Source of the DNA: Acinetobacter rongchengensis
GTDB lineage: Bacteria; Pseudomonadota; Gammaproteobacteria; Pseudomonadales; Moraxellaceae
Direction of reading: 5' to 3'
Assembly: GCF_003611475.1 (NCBI RefSeq)
Contig: NZ_RAXT01000011.1
Coordinates: 22,322-86,321 of the forward strand
Length of the DNA stretch: 64,000 bases
Within the stretch, counting starts at the first letter, position 1; every line of letters starts with the position of its first letter. A program made the position numbers and the translations under genes. Below the pieces are notes generated by a model. The model had not been told where the DNA came from. It was given only the letters and a program-made list of their open reading frames with translations, and searched no databases. Shown here piece after piece: positions 18,028 to 27,343 of this stretch.

Positions 18028-20412
18028 ATGCAAACTCCATCTTCAGGACTCAGAACTTTGACGATTGTGATCGCAATTGTCATGGGTTTGGTCTTATTGA
18101 TTGGCGGGATATGGCTTGCAGTTTTAGGTGGGTCTTGGTACTACATCATTGCAGGTTTATTCTTTATTGCGACAGCAATTTTATTGCGTAAATTAAACAG
18201 TTCAGCATTAATCGTTTATGCAGCATTAGTACTCGGAACAGTTGTTTGGGGACTCTGGGAAGTTGGTTCAGACTTCTTTGCCCTTGCACCTCGTTTAGAC
18301 ATTTTAGGTGTATTTGGTTTATGGTTGCTCATTCCAGCAGTCACTCGTGGTTTCGATGCAAAAAATGCCAAAATTGCCTTATCAGGTACATTGGCAATAA
18401 CCATTGCTGTTATGGTGTATTCGATTTTTAATGATCCGCAAGAAATCCGTGGGACACTGACAAGTAACCAACCAACACCTGCAGCCATTGAGGGTATCGC
18501 CGATGGTGACTGGCCTGCTTATGGTCGTACGCAATCTGGTCTACGTTACTCTCCATTAACTCAAATTAATGAAAAGAACGTAAAAGACTTAAAAGTGGCT
18601 TGGGAATATCACACCAAAGATTTTAAAACAGACAAAGATTCTGGTGAAACAACCAATCAGGTCACACCGATTAAAATTGGTAATAGTATGTACATTTGTA
18701 CAACTCACCAAAAATTGGTTTCACTTGACCCATCAACAGGCAAAGAAAAATGGGTATTTGATCCTCAATTAAAAGCGGATCATACATTCCAGCATTTAAC
18801 TTGCCGTGGTGTTTCATATTACGATGCTGCCAATACCACTGGTTTTGCAGCCAGCTTACAAAGCAAAAAATCAGCATCAGCAGAATGCCCTCGCAAAGTC
18901 ATTTTACCTGTGAACGATGGTCGTATCGTGGCAGTCAATGCCGATACAGGTAAAGCATGTAGTGACTTTGGTCGCAATGGCGAAGTTGATTTACAGAAAG
19001 ATATGCCTTTCCCTTATCCAGGTGGTTATATCCCTACTTCTCCTCCTGTTGTGACAGGTACAACCATTATCATCGCAGGTTCAACGACTGATAACTATTC
19101 AACAGAAGAACCCTCAGGTGTAATTCGTGGTTATGATGTAAATACGGGGGCGTTGTTATGGGTATTTGATACAGGCGCAGAAGATCCAAATAAGATTCCT
19201 GGACCTGGTCAAACTTATGTACAAAACTCACCAAATGCATGGGCACCATTGGCTTATGATGCAAAATTGGACATCGTTTATGTACCAACAGGCGTAGGAA
19301 CACCTGATATTTGGGGAGGTAACCGTACTGAATTGCATGAGCGTTATGCAAACTCTATGCTTGCCATCAATGCAACCACGGGTAAATTGGTTTGGCATTT
19401 CCAAACAACCCATCATGATTTGTGGGATATGGATGTACCATCGCAACCTACACTTGCAGATATTCAAGATAAAAATGGGCAAACCGTTCCTGCGATTTAC
19501 GTTTTAACCAAAACAGGAAATGCCTTTGTTTTAGACCGTCGGAATGGTCAAGCAATTGTTCCAATTACAGAAAAACCTGTGCCGCAAACCATAAAACGTG
19601 GTCCGCAAACCAAAGGTGAACGTTATTCACCAACTCAACCTTTCTCAGATTTTGATTTAGCACCGAAAGAAAAATTGACAGACAAACAAATGTGGGGCGC
19701 AACCATGTTTGACCAGTTAATCTGTCGTGTATCATTCCACAAGCTAAACTATGATGGTATTTATACCCCACCTTCTGAAAATGGTACGTTGGTTTTCCCA
19801 GGCAACTTAGGTGTCTTTGAATGGGGTGGTATGTCGGTCAATCCTGATCGTCAAATTGCGGTAATGAATCCAATTGGCTTGCCTTTTGTTTCCAGATTAA
19901 TCCCAGAAGATCCAAATCGCCCTAAAACAGCGAAAGGTGCTGGTACCGAAGCCGGTGTACAACCTATGTATGGCGTACCTTATGGTGTAGAAATCAGCGC
20001 GTTCTTATCTCCATTCGGCTTACCATGTAAACAACCTGCTTGGGGCTATGTCGCTGGTGTAGACTTAAAAACACATAACGTGGCTTGGAAACGTCGTATT
20101 GGAACAATCCGTGACAGTTTACCGGGTATTCCATTACCACCATTTAAAATGGGCGTACCAATGTTGGGTGGCTCTATCTCAACAGCAGGAAACGTTATGT
20201 TCCTTGGTGGTACACAAGATAACTACATTCGTGCAATTAACGTCAGCAATGGTGATGAACTTTGGAAAGGTCGCTTACCTGCGGGTGGTCAAGCAACACC
20301 AATGACTTATGAAAGTAATGGCAAGCAATATGTTGTCATCATGGCGGGTGGTCATGGTTCATTTGGTACTAAAATGGGTGACTCTTTAGTTGCTTATGCA
20401 TTGCCAAATTAA
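18028..20412 (+). CDS. gcd: Membrane-bound PQQ-dependent glucose dehydrogenase
   Basis: This 794-residue quinoprotein oxidises D-glucose to glucono-1,5-lactone in the periplasm and passes electrons to ubiquinone. Residues ~1-140 contain five membrane segments. The PQQ beta-propeller then follows, starting DGDWPAYGRTQSGLRYSPLTQIN. The catalytic Asp lies in HHDLWDMDVPSQP and the PQQ-interacting Lys in YVLTKTGNAFVLDRRNG. The C-terminal propeller blades (GDELWKGRLPAGGQATP) are typical. The ATG at 18028 has AGGTGG nearby. It follows the OprB-type porin, forming a sugar-oxidation unit. No pqq biosynthesis genes lie in this window. Confidence 0.96.
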   Translation: MQTPSSGLRTLTIVIAIVMGLVLLIGGIWLAVLGGSWYYIIAGLFFIATAILLRKLNSSALIVYAALVLGTVVWGLWEVGSDFFALAPRLDILGVFGLWLLIPAVTRGFDAKNAKIALSGTLAITIAVMVYSIFNDPQEIRGTLTSNQPTPAAIEGIADGDWPAYGRTQSGLRYSPLTQINEKNVKDLKVAWEYHTKDFKTDKDSGETTNQVTPIKIGNSMYICTTHQKLVSLDPSTGKEKWVFDPQLKADHTFQHLTCRGVSYYDAANTTGFAASLQSKKSASAECPRKVILPVNDGRIVAVNADTGKACSDFGRNGEVDLQKDMPFPYPGGYIPTSPPVVTGTTIIIAGSTTDNYSTEEPSGVIRGYDVNTGALLWVFDTGAEDPNKIPGPGQTYVQNSPNAWAPLAYDAKLDIVYVPTGVGTPDIWGGNRTELHERYANSMLAINATTGKLVWHFQTTHHDLWDMDVPSQPTLADIQDKNGQTVPAIYVLTKTGNAFVLDRRNGQAIVPITEKPVPQTIKRGPQTKGERYSPTQPFSDFDLAPKEKLTDKQMWGATMFDQLICRVSFHKLNYDGIYTPPSENGTLVFPGNLGVFEWGGMSVNPDRQIAVMNPIGLPFVSRLIPEDPNRPKTAKGAGTEAGVQPMYGVPYGVEISAFLSPFGLPCKQPAWGYVAGVDLKTHNVAWKRRIGTIRDSLPGIPLPPFKMGVPMLGGSISTAGNVMFLGGTQDNYIRAINVSNGDELWKGRLPAGGQATPMTYESNGKQYVVIMAGGHGSFGTKMGDSLVAYALPN

Positions 20413-20437
20413 GCATTAAACGGATCATAAAAATAAA

Positions 20438-20463
20438 AAACAGGTCTTTATGACCTGTTTTTT
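20438..20463 (+). terminator. Rho-independent terminator of gcd
   Basis: AAACAGGTC and GACCTGTTT form a 9-base-pair stem with loop TTTAT, followed by T residues, 25 bases after the gcd stop. It can also serve the opposite-strand Nudix gene. Confidence 0.9.
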
Positions 20464-20493
20464 ATTGCTTTATTTTTTTATCGTTTATGCTGA

Positions 20494-20898
20494 CTAAAAT
20501 GACCGACTCTGCACCTGACCATCAAAAGCCATACAATCTTCAACTCGAACCCTTTGCACAGTTGATAATTCTGCCACATCAAACCATCGGTACTCAGAAT
20601 GCTCATCACTCAATTGAATGGTTTGCCCTTCTGCAATCTGACAACGAAAAATAAAAGCGTGCGAATTCACCGCTGAATGAAAATAAACACCTGATAGATA
20701 TTCAATGGAAATATCACAGCCTAATTCTTCAAAGCACTCACGAACTAAAGCTTGGTGAATCGTTTCTCCTTGATCCAAACCACCACCAGGTAATCCCCAT
20801 GCGCAACCCGCATAAGTCGCTTTCAATAGTAAAACTTGATGACATGTATTCACAATAACAGCATGTGAACTTAAACGATAAAAATCGTGAAACCCCAT
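20494..20898 (-). CDS. Nudix hydrolase
   Basis: This 134-residue protein contains a full Nudix box at about residues 38-60: GGGLDQGE, seven residues, then RECFEELG (G-x5-E-x7-R-E-x2-E-E-x-G). The family hydrolyses nucleoside diphosphates linked to another moiety; this member's substrate is unknown. It starts only 4 bases after the stop of the upstream LtrA-like gene, so it is probably the second gene of that unit. Confidence 0.93.
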   Translation of the reverse strand: MGFHDFYRLSSHAVIVNTCHQVLLLKATYAGCAWGLPGGGLDQGETIHQALVRECFEELGCDISIEYLSGVYFHSAVNSHAFIFRCQIAEGQTIQLSDEHSEYRWFDVAELSTVQRVRVEDCMAFDGQVQSRSF

Positions 20899-20902
20899 TG
20901 GC

Positions 20903-22072
20903 TTATTTCGCTAAAAAACACTTGGAAAACATTAAACGCAATGCATAGACAACAGCAATTGCAAAAACACAATAACCTAAACTAGGAATAAACATCGGAA
21001 TGCTCAATACGATGGCAGCCGATACTGGATAAATCCATTTTCTAAATCCAGAAAGGTGATAAATATCCTGCAAAAACCACAAGCATCCACTATAAACAAC
21101 GAGAGAAATCGCAATAAAATAGGCGACCAATTCTGATGAAACTTCTGCTTTATGTGCGATGACATCTACAGCTGCTGCTAGACCTGCGCCTAAAGCAGCA
21201 ATACTCACAAAAATAAAAAAATGACCGTAGCCCCAAATAAATGTGCGTTTTTTACTGGTTAAATGGTCTGCAACACTATGGTCGAAATAAGCCCACCACA
21301 TGGTAAACATGATCAATAAGCCCCCTATTGTAAGAAACCAGAGCTCTTTACTGAATAATGCATTATTCATTGCATCTGAAATTGCAGCAAAACAACCAAT
21401 AATCGATTCGCCCAAGACAATAATCGTCAATAAGCCATAACGTTCTACAATATGATGCCGATGCCATGGCGTCATATCATTGGTTTCAGCAAAAAATGGA
21501 ATACTTAATTCCACCAATGCAAGCAAGACAAATAAATAGATCGTGAAATGAATTGGGCTAAATTGAAAAAATAACCACAGAATTTGAACAGCAATAATAC
21601 CAAAAGCATATTTTAATGCGATCTGCTTTCGCTCAGGATCATGCTTGGCGGCTCGCAGCCATTGTGTGACTAAAGCCAATCGCATAATCACGTAACCAAT
21701 AAAAATCATGTCAAAATTTTGATGCTGGAAAACGCGTGGAATACCTGCGGCAACCACTAAAGAACCAGTAATTTGGACAAAGGTCATCACCCGATAAAGC
21801 GCATCATCATTATCGTAAGCAGAGGCGAACCAAGTAAAGTTCATCCAAGCCCACCACAACGCAAAAAATACTACAATATAAAGTGTTAGACCCTGCGCTA
21901 GGTGGTTTTCAATAATACTGTGGTGTAATTGTTGCCCTGCTGTAGCAATGGCCACAACAAAGATTAAATCGAACAATAATTCGAGTGGTGTCGCAGCACG
22001 ATGAGATTCGTGCGGATTTCTTGCACTTAATGGCCTAAGCCATCCTAGTTTAGATAACTGTGAATTTGGCAT
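20903..22072 (-). CDS. Low temperature requirement protein A (LtrA) family membrane protein
   Basis: This 389-residue integral membrane protein has about 11 hydrophobic segments. The N-terminal ATPLELLFDLIFVVAI and the WWAWMNFTWFASAYDNDD segment are characteristic of LtrA family proteins (first named in Listeria for growth at low temperature). HRHHIVERYGLLTIIVLGESI in the middle is another family block. The molecular function is unproven. It leads a two-gene unit with the Nudix gene. Confidence 0.88.
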   Translation of the reverse strand: MPNSQLSKLGWLRPLSARNPHESHRAATPLELLFDLIFVVAIATAGQQLHHSIIENHLAQGLTLYIVVFFALWWAWMNFTWFASAYDNDDALYRVMTFVQITGSLVVAAGIPRVFQHQNFDMIFIGYVIMRLALVTQWLRAAKHDPERKQIALKYAFGIIAVQILWLFFQFSPIHFTIYLFVLLALVELSIPFFAETNDMTPWHRHHIVERYGLLTIIVLGESIIGCFAAISDAMNNALFSKELWFLTIGGLLIMFTMWWAYFDHSVADHLTSKKRTFIWGYGHFFIFVSIAALGAGLAAAVDVIAHKAEVSSELVAYFIAISLVVYSGCLWFLQDIYHLSGFRKWIYPVSAAIVLSIPMFIPSLGYCVFAIAVVYALRLMFSKCFLAK

Positions 22073-22264
22073 TTTGTTTTCTTTATGAGATTATTATCAT
22101 GATTTTTTCAAATCTTAGCGCGACATACAAGCCCCCAATCACGTTTAAATAATCTCATCTATAAATTTTATTGTATTTATTTTAAATTCTCGTGAATAAT
22201 ACCAAATCATCTAGCTTAAAGTTTTTTAGATTCTATCCCTCAAAACAGCCAAAGCTGTGAGAGA

Positions 22265-22729
22265 TTAAACCACCAATCTCAATTTTGGATTATCTTTCAA
22301 AACAATCGCTTTTCCTGTCATCATATCGACTGGCATTGAAATGTGCTGATGCACCACCAACCAATGTCCTTGCTGTTTTTTTAGACAAAGTGTAGTACGA
22401 CACCAAGGCATTTTTATTGTTTCTTTCAATAAATTATTTTCAATTTTAGAGTGACAATGCAAAACCGCTAACCCTTCTGAAGCATAAATTTTAATGTCAC
22501 GGCGTACAATTTGCACATCAGTATTAAAATACGGACTGAACTTTTCCCATTCTTGTTTATATGCATTTATACCATCTAACTGAGTGCCCACATCAAATAA
22601 ACTAATATCATCTGCACATTGGCCCAATAAACACTCAACTTTTAGACCTATAATAGCGTCATCCCATAACTTTATTTGCAACAATACTTCATCCGCAATT
22701 TCTCGATCGCCATCAATTCTAATTTTCAT
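22265..22729 (-). CDS. SnoaL-like / NTF2-fold protein
   Basis: This 154-residue protein is compatible with the NTF2-like (SnoaL, DUF4440) alpha+beta cone fold. It has a long N-terminal helix, GINAYKQEWEKFSPYF in the middle, and a final WCRTTLCLKKQQGHWLVVHQHISMP strand pair typical of the family. Members include ketosteroid isomerase-like enzymes and stress proteins; no catalytic role can be assigned. GGAGT lies about 9 bases before the ATG. It stands alone. Confidence 0.75.
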   Translation of the reverse strand: MKIRIDGDREIADEVLLQIKLWDDAIIGLKVECLLGQCADDISLFDVGTQLDGINAYKQEWEKFSPYFNTDVQIVRRDIKIYASEGLAVLHCHSKIENNLLKETIKMPWCRTTLCLKKQQGHWLVVHQHISMPVDMMTGKAIVLKDNPKLRLVV

Positions 22730-23080
22730 TCCAAAGACTCCGTTATTGTTATTTGTGACACATTTATCATTATATTAACATTATGAGAACAAATTTGTAC
22801 ATTACTTTAGTAGGATTTTAAAAATTTTTTTTATTATTTGGAAAATCATTTTTTGTATTTTTTCATAAACTTATATTACTTTAAATTCTAGTTTAACAAT
22901 ATGCTTATGTTATATCAGCTTTTTAAGTCAATCTTTACTCATCCAATGAGTAGAACCTGGTTTTATATACTAATCATGAAAAAATAAAACCAAATGAATT
23001 TTCCATATATTCAAGTAAAACTAAAAAAGCATGCCTTTTGGCATGCTTTCCGTTCACTCAATAACAACTATGTGTGCTCA
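22730..23080. other. Intergenic region between SnoaL-like gene and yegP-like gene
   Basis: This is a very AT-rich 351-base stretch. Apart from the terminator at 23026-23049 and the expected promoter of the SnoaL-like gene near 22740-22800, nothing was recognised in it. Confidence 0.35.
23026..23049 (-). terminator. Rho-independent terminator of the yegP-like gene
   Basis: AAAGCATGCC (23026-23035) pairs perfectly with GGCATGCTTT (23040-23049) around a 4-base loop; TTTTTT follows on the minus strand. Confidence 0.9.
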
Positions 23081-23422
23081 TTAAGCATCTAAAGTTAAGT
23101 CTTTAATTTTTTCTGACGGCCCATTTTTCTTTACAGATTCTATGCCATTATCTCGAGCAGCATCACCTGAATAAAACTGACTAGTTCCAATAATCTGATG
23201 ATTTGCAGCTTTTAAATTGAAATAAGGTTTGCCATTCTTCGCCTCTAAACGGTCATATCGTGCATCATCAACACTATTTTTCTGTACAGATGCGATCCCG
23301 TTTGAAGCAGAAGCTTTTGCCTTATACAGTTCACTCGTCAGGATCACTTCCCCATTTCCAGCTTTCAATACAAAACGGTATTGACCGTCTTTTGCTTGAC
23401 TAATTTCATACCATCCCGACAT
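23081..23422 (-). CDS. YegP-family protein with two DUF1508 repeats
   Basis: This 113-residue protein consists of two similar ~50-residue units: WYEISQAKDGQYRFVLKAGNGEVIL... with GIASVQKN, then RYDRLEAKNGKPYFNLKAANHQIIG... with GIESVKKN. This is the DUF1508/YegP arrangement, a small soluble protein of unknown function. AGAGGTAACGAGC precedes the ATG. It has its own terminator and appears to be a single-gene unit. Confidence 0.92.
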   Translation of the reverse strand: MSGWYEISQAKDGQYRFVLKAGNGEVILTSELYKAKASASNGIASVQKNSVDDARYDRLEAKNGKPYFNLKAANHQIIGTSQFYSGDAARDNGIESVKKNGPSEKIKDLTLDA

Positions 23423-23650
23423 GCTCGTTACCTCTTGATTATTTTCAGTTCTTGTATTTCACAGCGTTGTATTGAATATAAATGACGCCACTTAGCTAAA
23501 ATATAAATGATTTACTTAGCTTCTAAAGCATATTTTATTGTTTATAAATGTAATTTCGTTAGGCCAATATAATGCATATTCTTTAACTCATAGTTTGAAC
23601 ATACAACCTCATAAAACATTCAAGTATCTGATTATCTTATATTTAAAAAT

Positions 23651-23682
23651 CAAAGCTCTATGTGGCGACACATTGAGCTTTG
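23651..23682 (-). terminator. Rho-independent terminator of the yjdM-like gene
   Basis: CAAAGCTC (23651-23658) pairs with GAGCTTTG (23675-23682), and the inner ATGTG/CACAT pairs after one mismatch. On the minus strand it is followed by ATTTTTAAA. It lies 20 bases after the yjdM-like stop. Confidence 0.8.
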
Positions 23683-23701
23683 ATACGAAAACAGTTAAGC
23701 A

Positions 23702-24046
23702 TTATGCTTTTTTAACAAATTCGGATTTCAACTTCATAGGCCCGATCCCCTCAATTTTACAATCGATATCATGTCCATCGCTTGAATCTACAAGCAATCG
23801 AATATTTTTTACTTTGGTACCTACCTTGACAACAGAAGAGGAGCCTTTGATTTTTAAGTCTTTAATCACAGTTACCGTATCGCCATCCTGTAAAGTATTC
23901 CCAACGGCATCTTTGATAATTGTGGTTTCCTCAATTGCCGTTGAATCTGCCTCTTTCCATTCATGCGCACATTCAGGGCAAATCAATACAGCATGATCTT
24001 CATAAGTATATTCAGAGTTGCATTTAGGACAGTGAGGTAAAGACAT
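23702..24046 (-). CDS. yjdM: YjdM/PhnA-type zinc ribbon protein
   Basis: This 114-residue protein opens with a zinc ribbon ([15 protein letters not shown], then [11 protein letters not shown]-x2-C ... C-x2-C) and ends with the PhnA-type domain. That domain shows [23 protein letters not shown] and the [23 protein letters not shown] segment. It was named with phosphonate genes, but the role remains unclear. ATG at 24046 is chosen because the 10 residues before it are not family-like. Confidence 0.92.
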   Translation of the reverse strand: MSLPHCPKCNSEYTYEDHAVLICPECAHEWKEADSTAIEETTIIKDAVGNTLQDGDTVTVIKDLKIKGSSSVVKVGTKVKNIRLLVDSSDGHDIDCKIEGIGPMKLKSEFVKKA

Positions 24047-24146
24047 AAAAATCTCAAAAATAGTTAAAGTTAGCATTATAACATTGTTATGTTTTTCACA
24101 GTGTTAAATCACCTATATTTTCTATGGGATTTTACTTCTCAAGCTG

Positions 24147-24488
24147 CTATAAAATATCAATCAATACTGTGACATGGCTGTGGTCTATATTTTTCACAGC
24201 GGATATTAAGGTCACACTTTCTTTTTGAATCATATCTCTTAAGGTATTTAATACTGTAGTGGCATCGGAGAGTTCAGCTCGATATTTTTGTTCAAACTCT
24301 TCCCAACGATTTTCCATGTCTTCGTGATACCATTTTCGTAGCTCATTTGAAGGGGTAATTTCTTTCGGCCACCAATCAATTTGAGCAAGCTCTTTTTTAA
24401 TCCCACGGGGCCAAAGTCGATCGACCAATACTCGCTTGCCATCCGACGCGGATACTGCATCATACACTCTCTTGGTTTGGATACTCAT
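24147..24488 (-). CDS. DUF488 family protein (YeaO-like)
   Basis: This 113-residue protein shows the conserved DUF488 blocks: KRVYDAVSASDGKRVLVDRLWPRGIKKE near the N-terminus, then WWPKEITPSNELRKWYHE and a short C-terminal sheet. The family is widespread and uncharacterised. The ATG at 24488 is preceded by a purine-rich GGGGCAAGT. It lies 100 bases upstream of the yjdM-like gene on the same strand. Confidence 0.88.
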   Translation of the reverse strand: MSIQTKRVYDAVSASDGKRVLVDRLWPRGIKKELAQIDWWPKEITPSNELRKWYHEDMENRWEEFEQKYRAELSDATTVLNTLRDMIQKESVTLISAVKNIDHSHVTVLIDIL

Positions 24489-24625
24489 ACTTGCCCCGCT
24501 ATAAAATTGATAGTTTAAAGCTCAAAAAACTTCTCTTAAAAATCAGTTATTAACAATAAAAATCAAATCTATATAAATTTAATTTAAATTAGCTTTATAT
24601 AAAATAGAGAGAGTTTCAGATCAAT

Positions 24626-25072
24626 TTACTGATCTGGAATGGTTGGATTGACCAATAAACCGAATAATTGTAATGACTCTTGCCATCCTAAATAACATGC
24701 TTCAACTGGAATCACATCTGGAATACCTGATTGGGTAATATTCACTTCTGTACCAACTAAAACTGATTTTAATTCAATGACAACCTCAATTCTCCCTGCT
24801 AATTCAGGGTTATCAAATTCATCAAAATAACGGATAAGTTGATTAGGAATCAATTCTTCATACATCCCCCCAAATGAATGGGTTGAACCTGTAGAAAAAT
24901 TGGTGAAAGACATCTTATAGGAACCATCCACTTTAACATCACTATGATGTACTTTTGCCGTAAACCCATGTGGAGGCATCCATTTAACCCATGCATCTGG
25001 ATCTAGAAATGCACGATAAACACGTTCAGCAGGCGCACTAAATACACGATGTAATTTTACAGTATTACTCAT
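24626..25072 (-). CDS. SRPBCC (AHSA1-like) domain protein
   Basis: This 148-residue START-like protein begins LHRVFSAPAERVYRAFLDPDAWVKWMPPHGFTAKV, the characteristic opening of AHSA1/SRPBCC proteins that form a deep ligand pocket. SFGGMYEELIPNQLIRY in the middle is also typical. The final helix (CYLGWQESLQLFGLLV) closes the fold. The ligand is unknown. AAGGA lies 6-7 bases before the ATG. Confidence 0.88.
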   Translation of the reverse strand: MSNTVKLHRVFSAPAERVYRAFLDPDAWVKWMPPHGFTAKVHHSDVKVDGSYKMSFTNFSTGSTHSFGGMYEELIPNQLIRYFDEFDNPELAGRIEVVIELKSVLVGTEVNITQSGIPDVIPVEACYLGWQESLQLFGLLVNPTIPDQ

Positions 25073-25507
25073 ATTCGAATCCTTGAATTTTATTTTTTGA
25101 TGGACATTCAGTGTACTGCTAGCTCAAATTTTATATGTATATTTTTTATTTCCTATGATGTTCTTGATTAGAATATTGGGTGCTTAAATCTCACCGAACA
25201 AACCGTGTATTTTTAAAAACAAAATCAGCGAATTAAAAATATAATGATTTATTTCAAATCATTACAATCATTGAAGCATCTATTGATTGAAAGATAAAGC
25301 GATCGCCACTAAACACATCAATACATGTTTAATACTTATTTTATTTTTTTAGAGTGCACTGAAATTAATATATTGATCAATCTAATGCAACGATTCTTAG
25401 TTCATCATATAAAATAAATCATTTATTTTAGCGTGATATCGACGAGCAACATCACGCTTAAAGCTTTGAATGTTCAGCGATCAGCTCATGATTATTTTGG
25501 TAAAGTC
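25073..25507. other. Intergenic region between SRPBCC and rraB-like genes
   Basis: This 435-base AT-rich region has an 8-base-pair inverted repeat, AGCGTGAT (25430-25437) with ATCACGCT (25451-25458), just past the rraB-like stop. It has no clear T-tract, so it is at best a weak terminator. Nothing else was recognised. Confidence 0.35.
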
Positions 25508-25876
25508 CTATTCTTCTTCATCTAAATCCTCAAAAACATATGCTGTACATCCCCATCCATCATACTCACCTTCAAATTGCTCAGCAATTTTGGTAAACCA
25601 TTGTTCTAAATAAACAATATCTTCATACTCAGGGAGTAGATTGACATAAACGGTAATCACCCATTCATTGGGTTCCACATCTTCATCTAGATAAAGAGAA
25701 ATTTTTTGCTCTTCATGTAAAAGATAGATTGCACAGGTTTCTGCTGCCTGTCTTGTTTTAAAATACATAGAGAATTCAACTTCATGTATTTCTTCTAGAT
25801 CATCACCATCTTCTTGCATTTGCCAAAGTAAATTACCGTTATCGTCTTCAGGAAATTTTGCATAATCGCGAGTCAT
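25508..25876 (-). CDS. Ribonuclease E inhibitor RraB-like protein
   Basis: This 122-residue acidic protein resembles RraB, which binds RNase E and alters degradosome activity in enterobacteria. Features are the N-terminal FPEDDNGNLLWQMQEDGDDL, then VEFSMYFKTRQAAE, and a C-terminal IVYLEQWFTKIAEQFEGEYDGWGC block. The C-terminus is strongly acidic (EDLDEEE). A good GAGGGTGAAACC ribosome site precedes the ATG. Activity in this organism is assumed from the family. Confidence 0.87.
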   Translation of the reverse strand: MTRDYAKFPEDDNGNLLWQMQEDGDDLEEIHEVEFSMYFKTRQAAETCAIYLLHEEQKISLYLDEDVEPNEWVITVYVNLLPEYEDIVYLEQWFTKIAEQFEGEYDGWGCTAYVFEDLDEEE

Positions 25877-26238
25877 GGTTTCACCCTCTCTAGGTTTTGA
25901 TCGTTTGTTTTAGCTGTACTTCGTTGAGATTAACAATGTTTTATGACAATTTATGAATATTCATGATTCACAGACAAATTACTACTTTTATTTAGCCTAA
26001 TTTTGTAATTATTCTTGATCCCAACTCAATTTCAAAAACACCAATTTACAGAATATTTAGTGCACAATCTAACCTAGATTTTATGCCACTACATTCTGAA
26101 AGCTAAAGCACCATCTTGTTATACTCGGAAGATCCCGGCGAGATCAAAGTTCCTTACTATAATGATCTATACTTACTATACGATCCTATAAATGTTGTCA
26201 TGATTTATCAAATGAAAGATTTCTAATATCTAAACGCA
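25877..26238. other. Intergenic region upstream of rraB-like gene
   Basis: This 362-base region separates two minus-strand genes. The part next to 25877 must contain the rraB-like promoter. No hairpin, repeat or short gene that could be supported was seen. Confidence 0.3.
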
Positions 26239-27249
26239 TTAATTTAATTCAATAATATCAATCGTTGGTGGCACTCTAAAACGGAAAGGCACACCCACCA
26301 TTCCCGTACCGACACTCACAAAAACATCTGCATTTTCATGCTGATACAATCCTCTTTTATGTCCCAAAATAGATACTTTCTTCATGATATAGCTGGTTAG
26401 CCAAGGCAGTTCCACTTGTCCACCGTGGGTATGACCCGACAACATTAACGGGCGTGTAGGCAGTTTCGGAACCATATCTACAGTATCTGGATTATGTGAC
26501 AAAATCAGCCAAGGTTTATCTTGCGGAAGTTGAGGCATGTAGCGCATATCCGCTTTGCCTGCCCACAAATCACCAATGCCTATAAGGCGAAATTCATCAA
26601 ACTCGACAATTTGACCTTCAATATCCATCACATCATTGATCTCTAAAGCATGCGCTAATAAGGTCTGAATAGGTGGCCCTGGATACTGTTCATCATGGTT
26701 ACCATTGACTGAATATACAGGTGCTTGAATCTCTTTTAATATGGCCAGTTCTTCTGCTAATTTATTTTCAGGTTCATAGGTCCAATCCCCTGCAACTACA
26801 ACAAAATCAGGTTGTTCCAAATTCACTTTTTTAACAATTGTTCTGAGTTGGCGCTCATGTCCTGAAAAAAGTCCGATATGCAAATCTGCAAGTAATGCGA
26901 CTTTTATCGGTTTTTGAAAAGGCTTACGTTCATCAAACTGATACTGTAAGCGCTTAACGTGCACAGTATGAGGCTCAATAAATCGTGCGTAAATCAATAA
27001 ACTACTAAGTAAAAAAATAAAAATACTTTCATGGATCGAAAAAATTCCGATCCAACCTGCATAAATGTTAAAAAAGAACAACGGAATTAATAAATAAGAA
27101 AGGTAAAATGCCAATAAATGAACAAAAGACTTGAAAGGATGAATCGTTTCAGTTCTTGACTGGCTTAACCATGCTTGAGAAACACCCCAAATTGCAAGCA
27201 AGATAAAGCTCATATAAAACATTGAAGTAACATTAAAAGTCATGAACAT
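26239..27249 (-). CDS. Membrane-anchored metallophosphoesterase
   Basis: This protein has about 336 residues: three hydrophobic segments in the first ~95 residues, then a calcineurin-like phosphoesterase domain. Metal-binding motifs are seen in order: LADLHIG (D-x-H), VAGDWTYE (G-D), NGNHDEQ (G-N-H-D), SHNPD and SGHTHGGQ (G-H-x-H). It resembles the YkuE/LpxG-like group that faces the periplasm or membrane. The ATG at 27249 has GAGAG upstream; the open frame extends to a TTG at 27255. The substrate is unknown, but the adjacent divergent gene is lipid-related. Confidence 0.88.
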   Translation of the reverse strand: MFMTFNVTSMFYMSFILLAIWGVSQAWLSQSRTETIHPFKSFVHLLAFYLSYLLIPLFFFNIYAGWIGIFSIHESIFIFLLSSLLIYARFIEPHTVHVKRLQYQFDERKPFQKPIKVALLADLHIGLFSGHERQLRTIVKKVNLEQPDFVVVAGDWTYEPENKLAEELAILKEIQAPVYSVNGNHDEQYPGPPIQTLLAHALEINDVMDIEGQIVEFDEFRLIGIGDLWAGKADMRYMPQLPQDKPWLILSHNPDTVDMVPKLPTRPLMLSGHTHGGQVELPWLTSYIMKKVSILGHKRGLYQHENADVFVSVGTGMVGVPFRFRVPPTIDIIELN

Positions 27250-27343
27250 ATTCAATCTCTCAGGTATTTAACACCTGTTAACGCTTATTTATCTTTTCAG
27301 CTAAGATAATTATACTCTAGCTCTGAGAGTCGCAGAAAAAATT

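Noticed and set aside
23538..23996. 152-codon plus-strand open frame opposite the yjdM-like gene
   Set aside because: It overlaps the zinc-ribbon gene antisense and covers its terminator; the minus-strand protein has clear family motifs.
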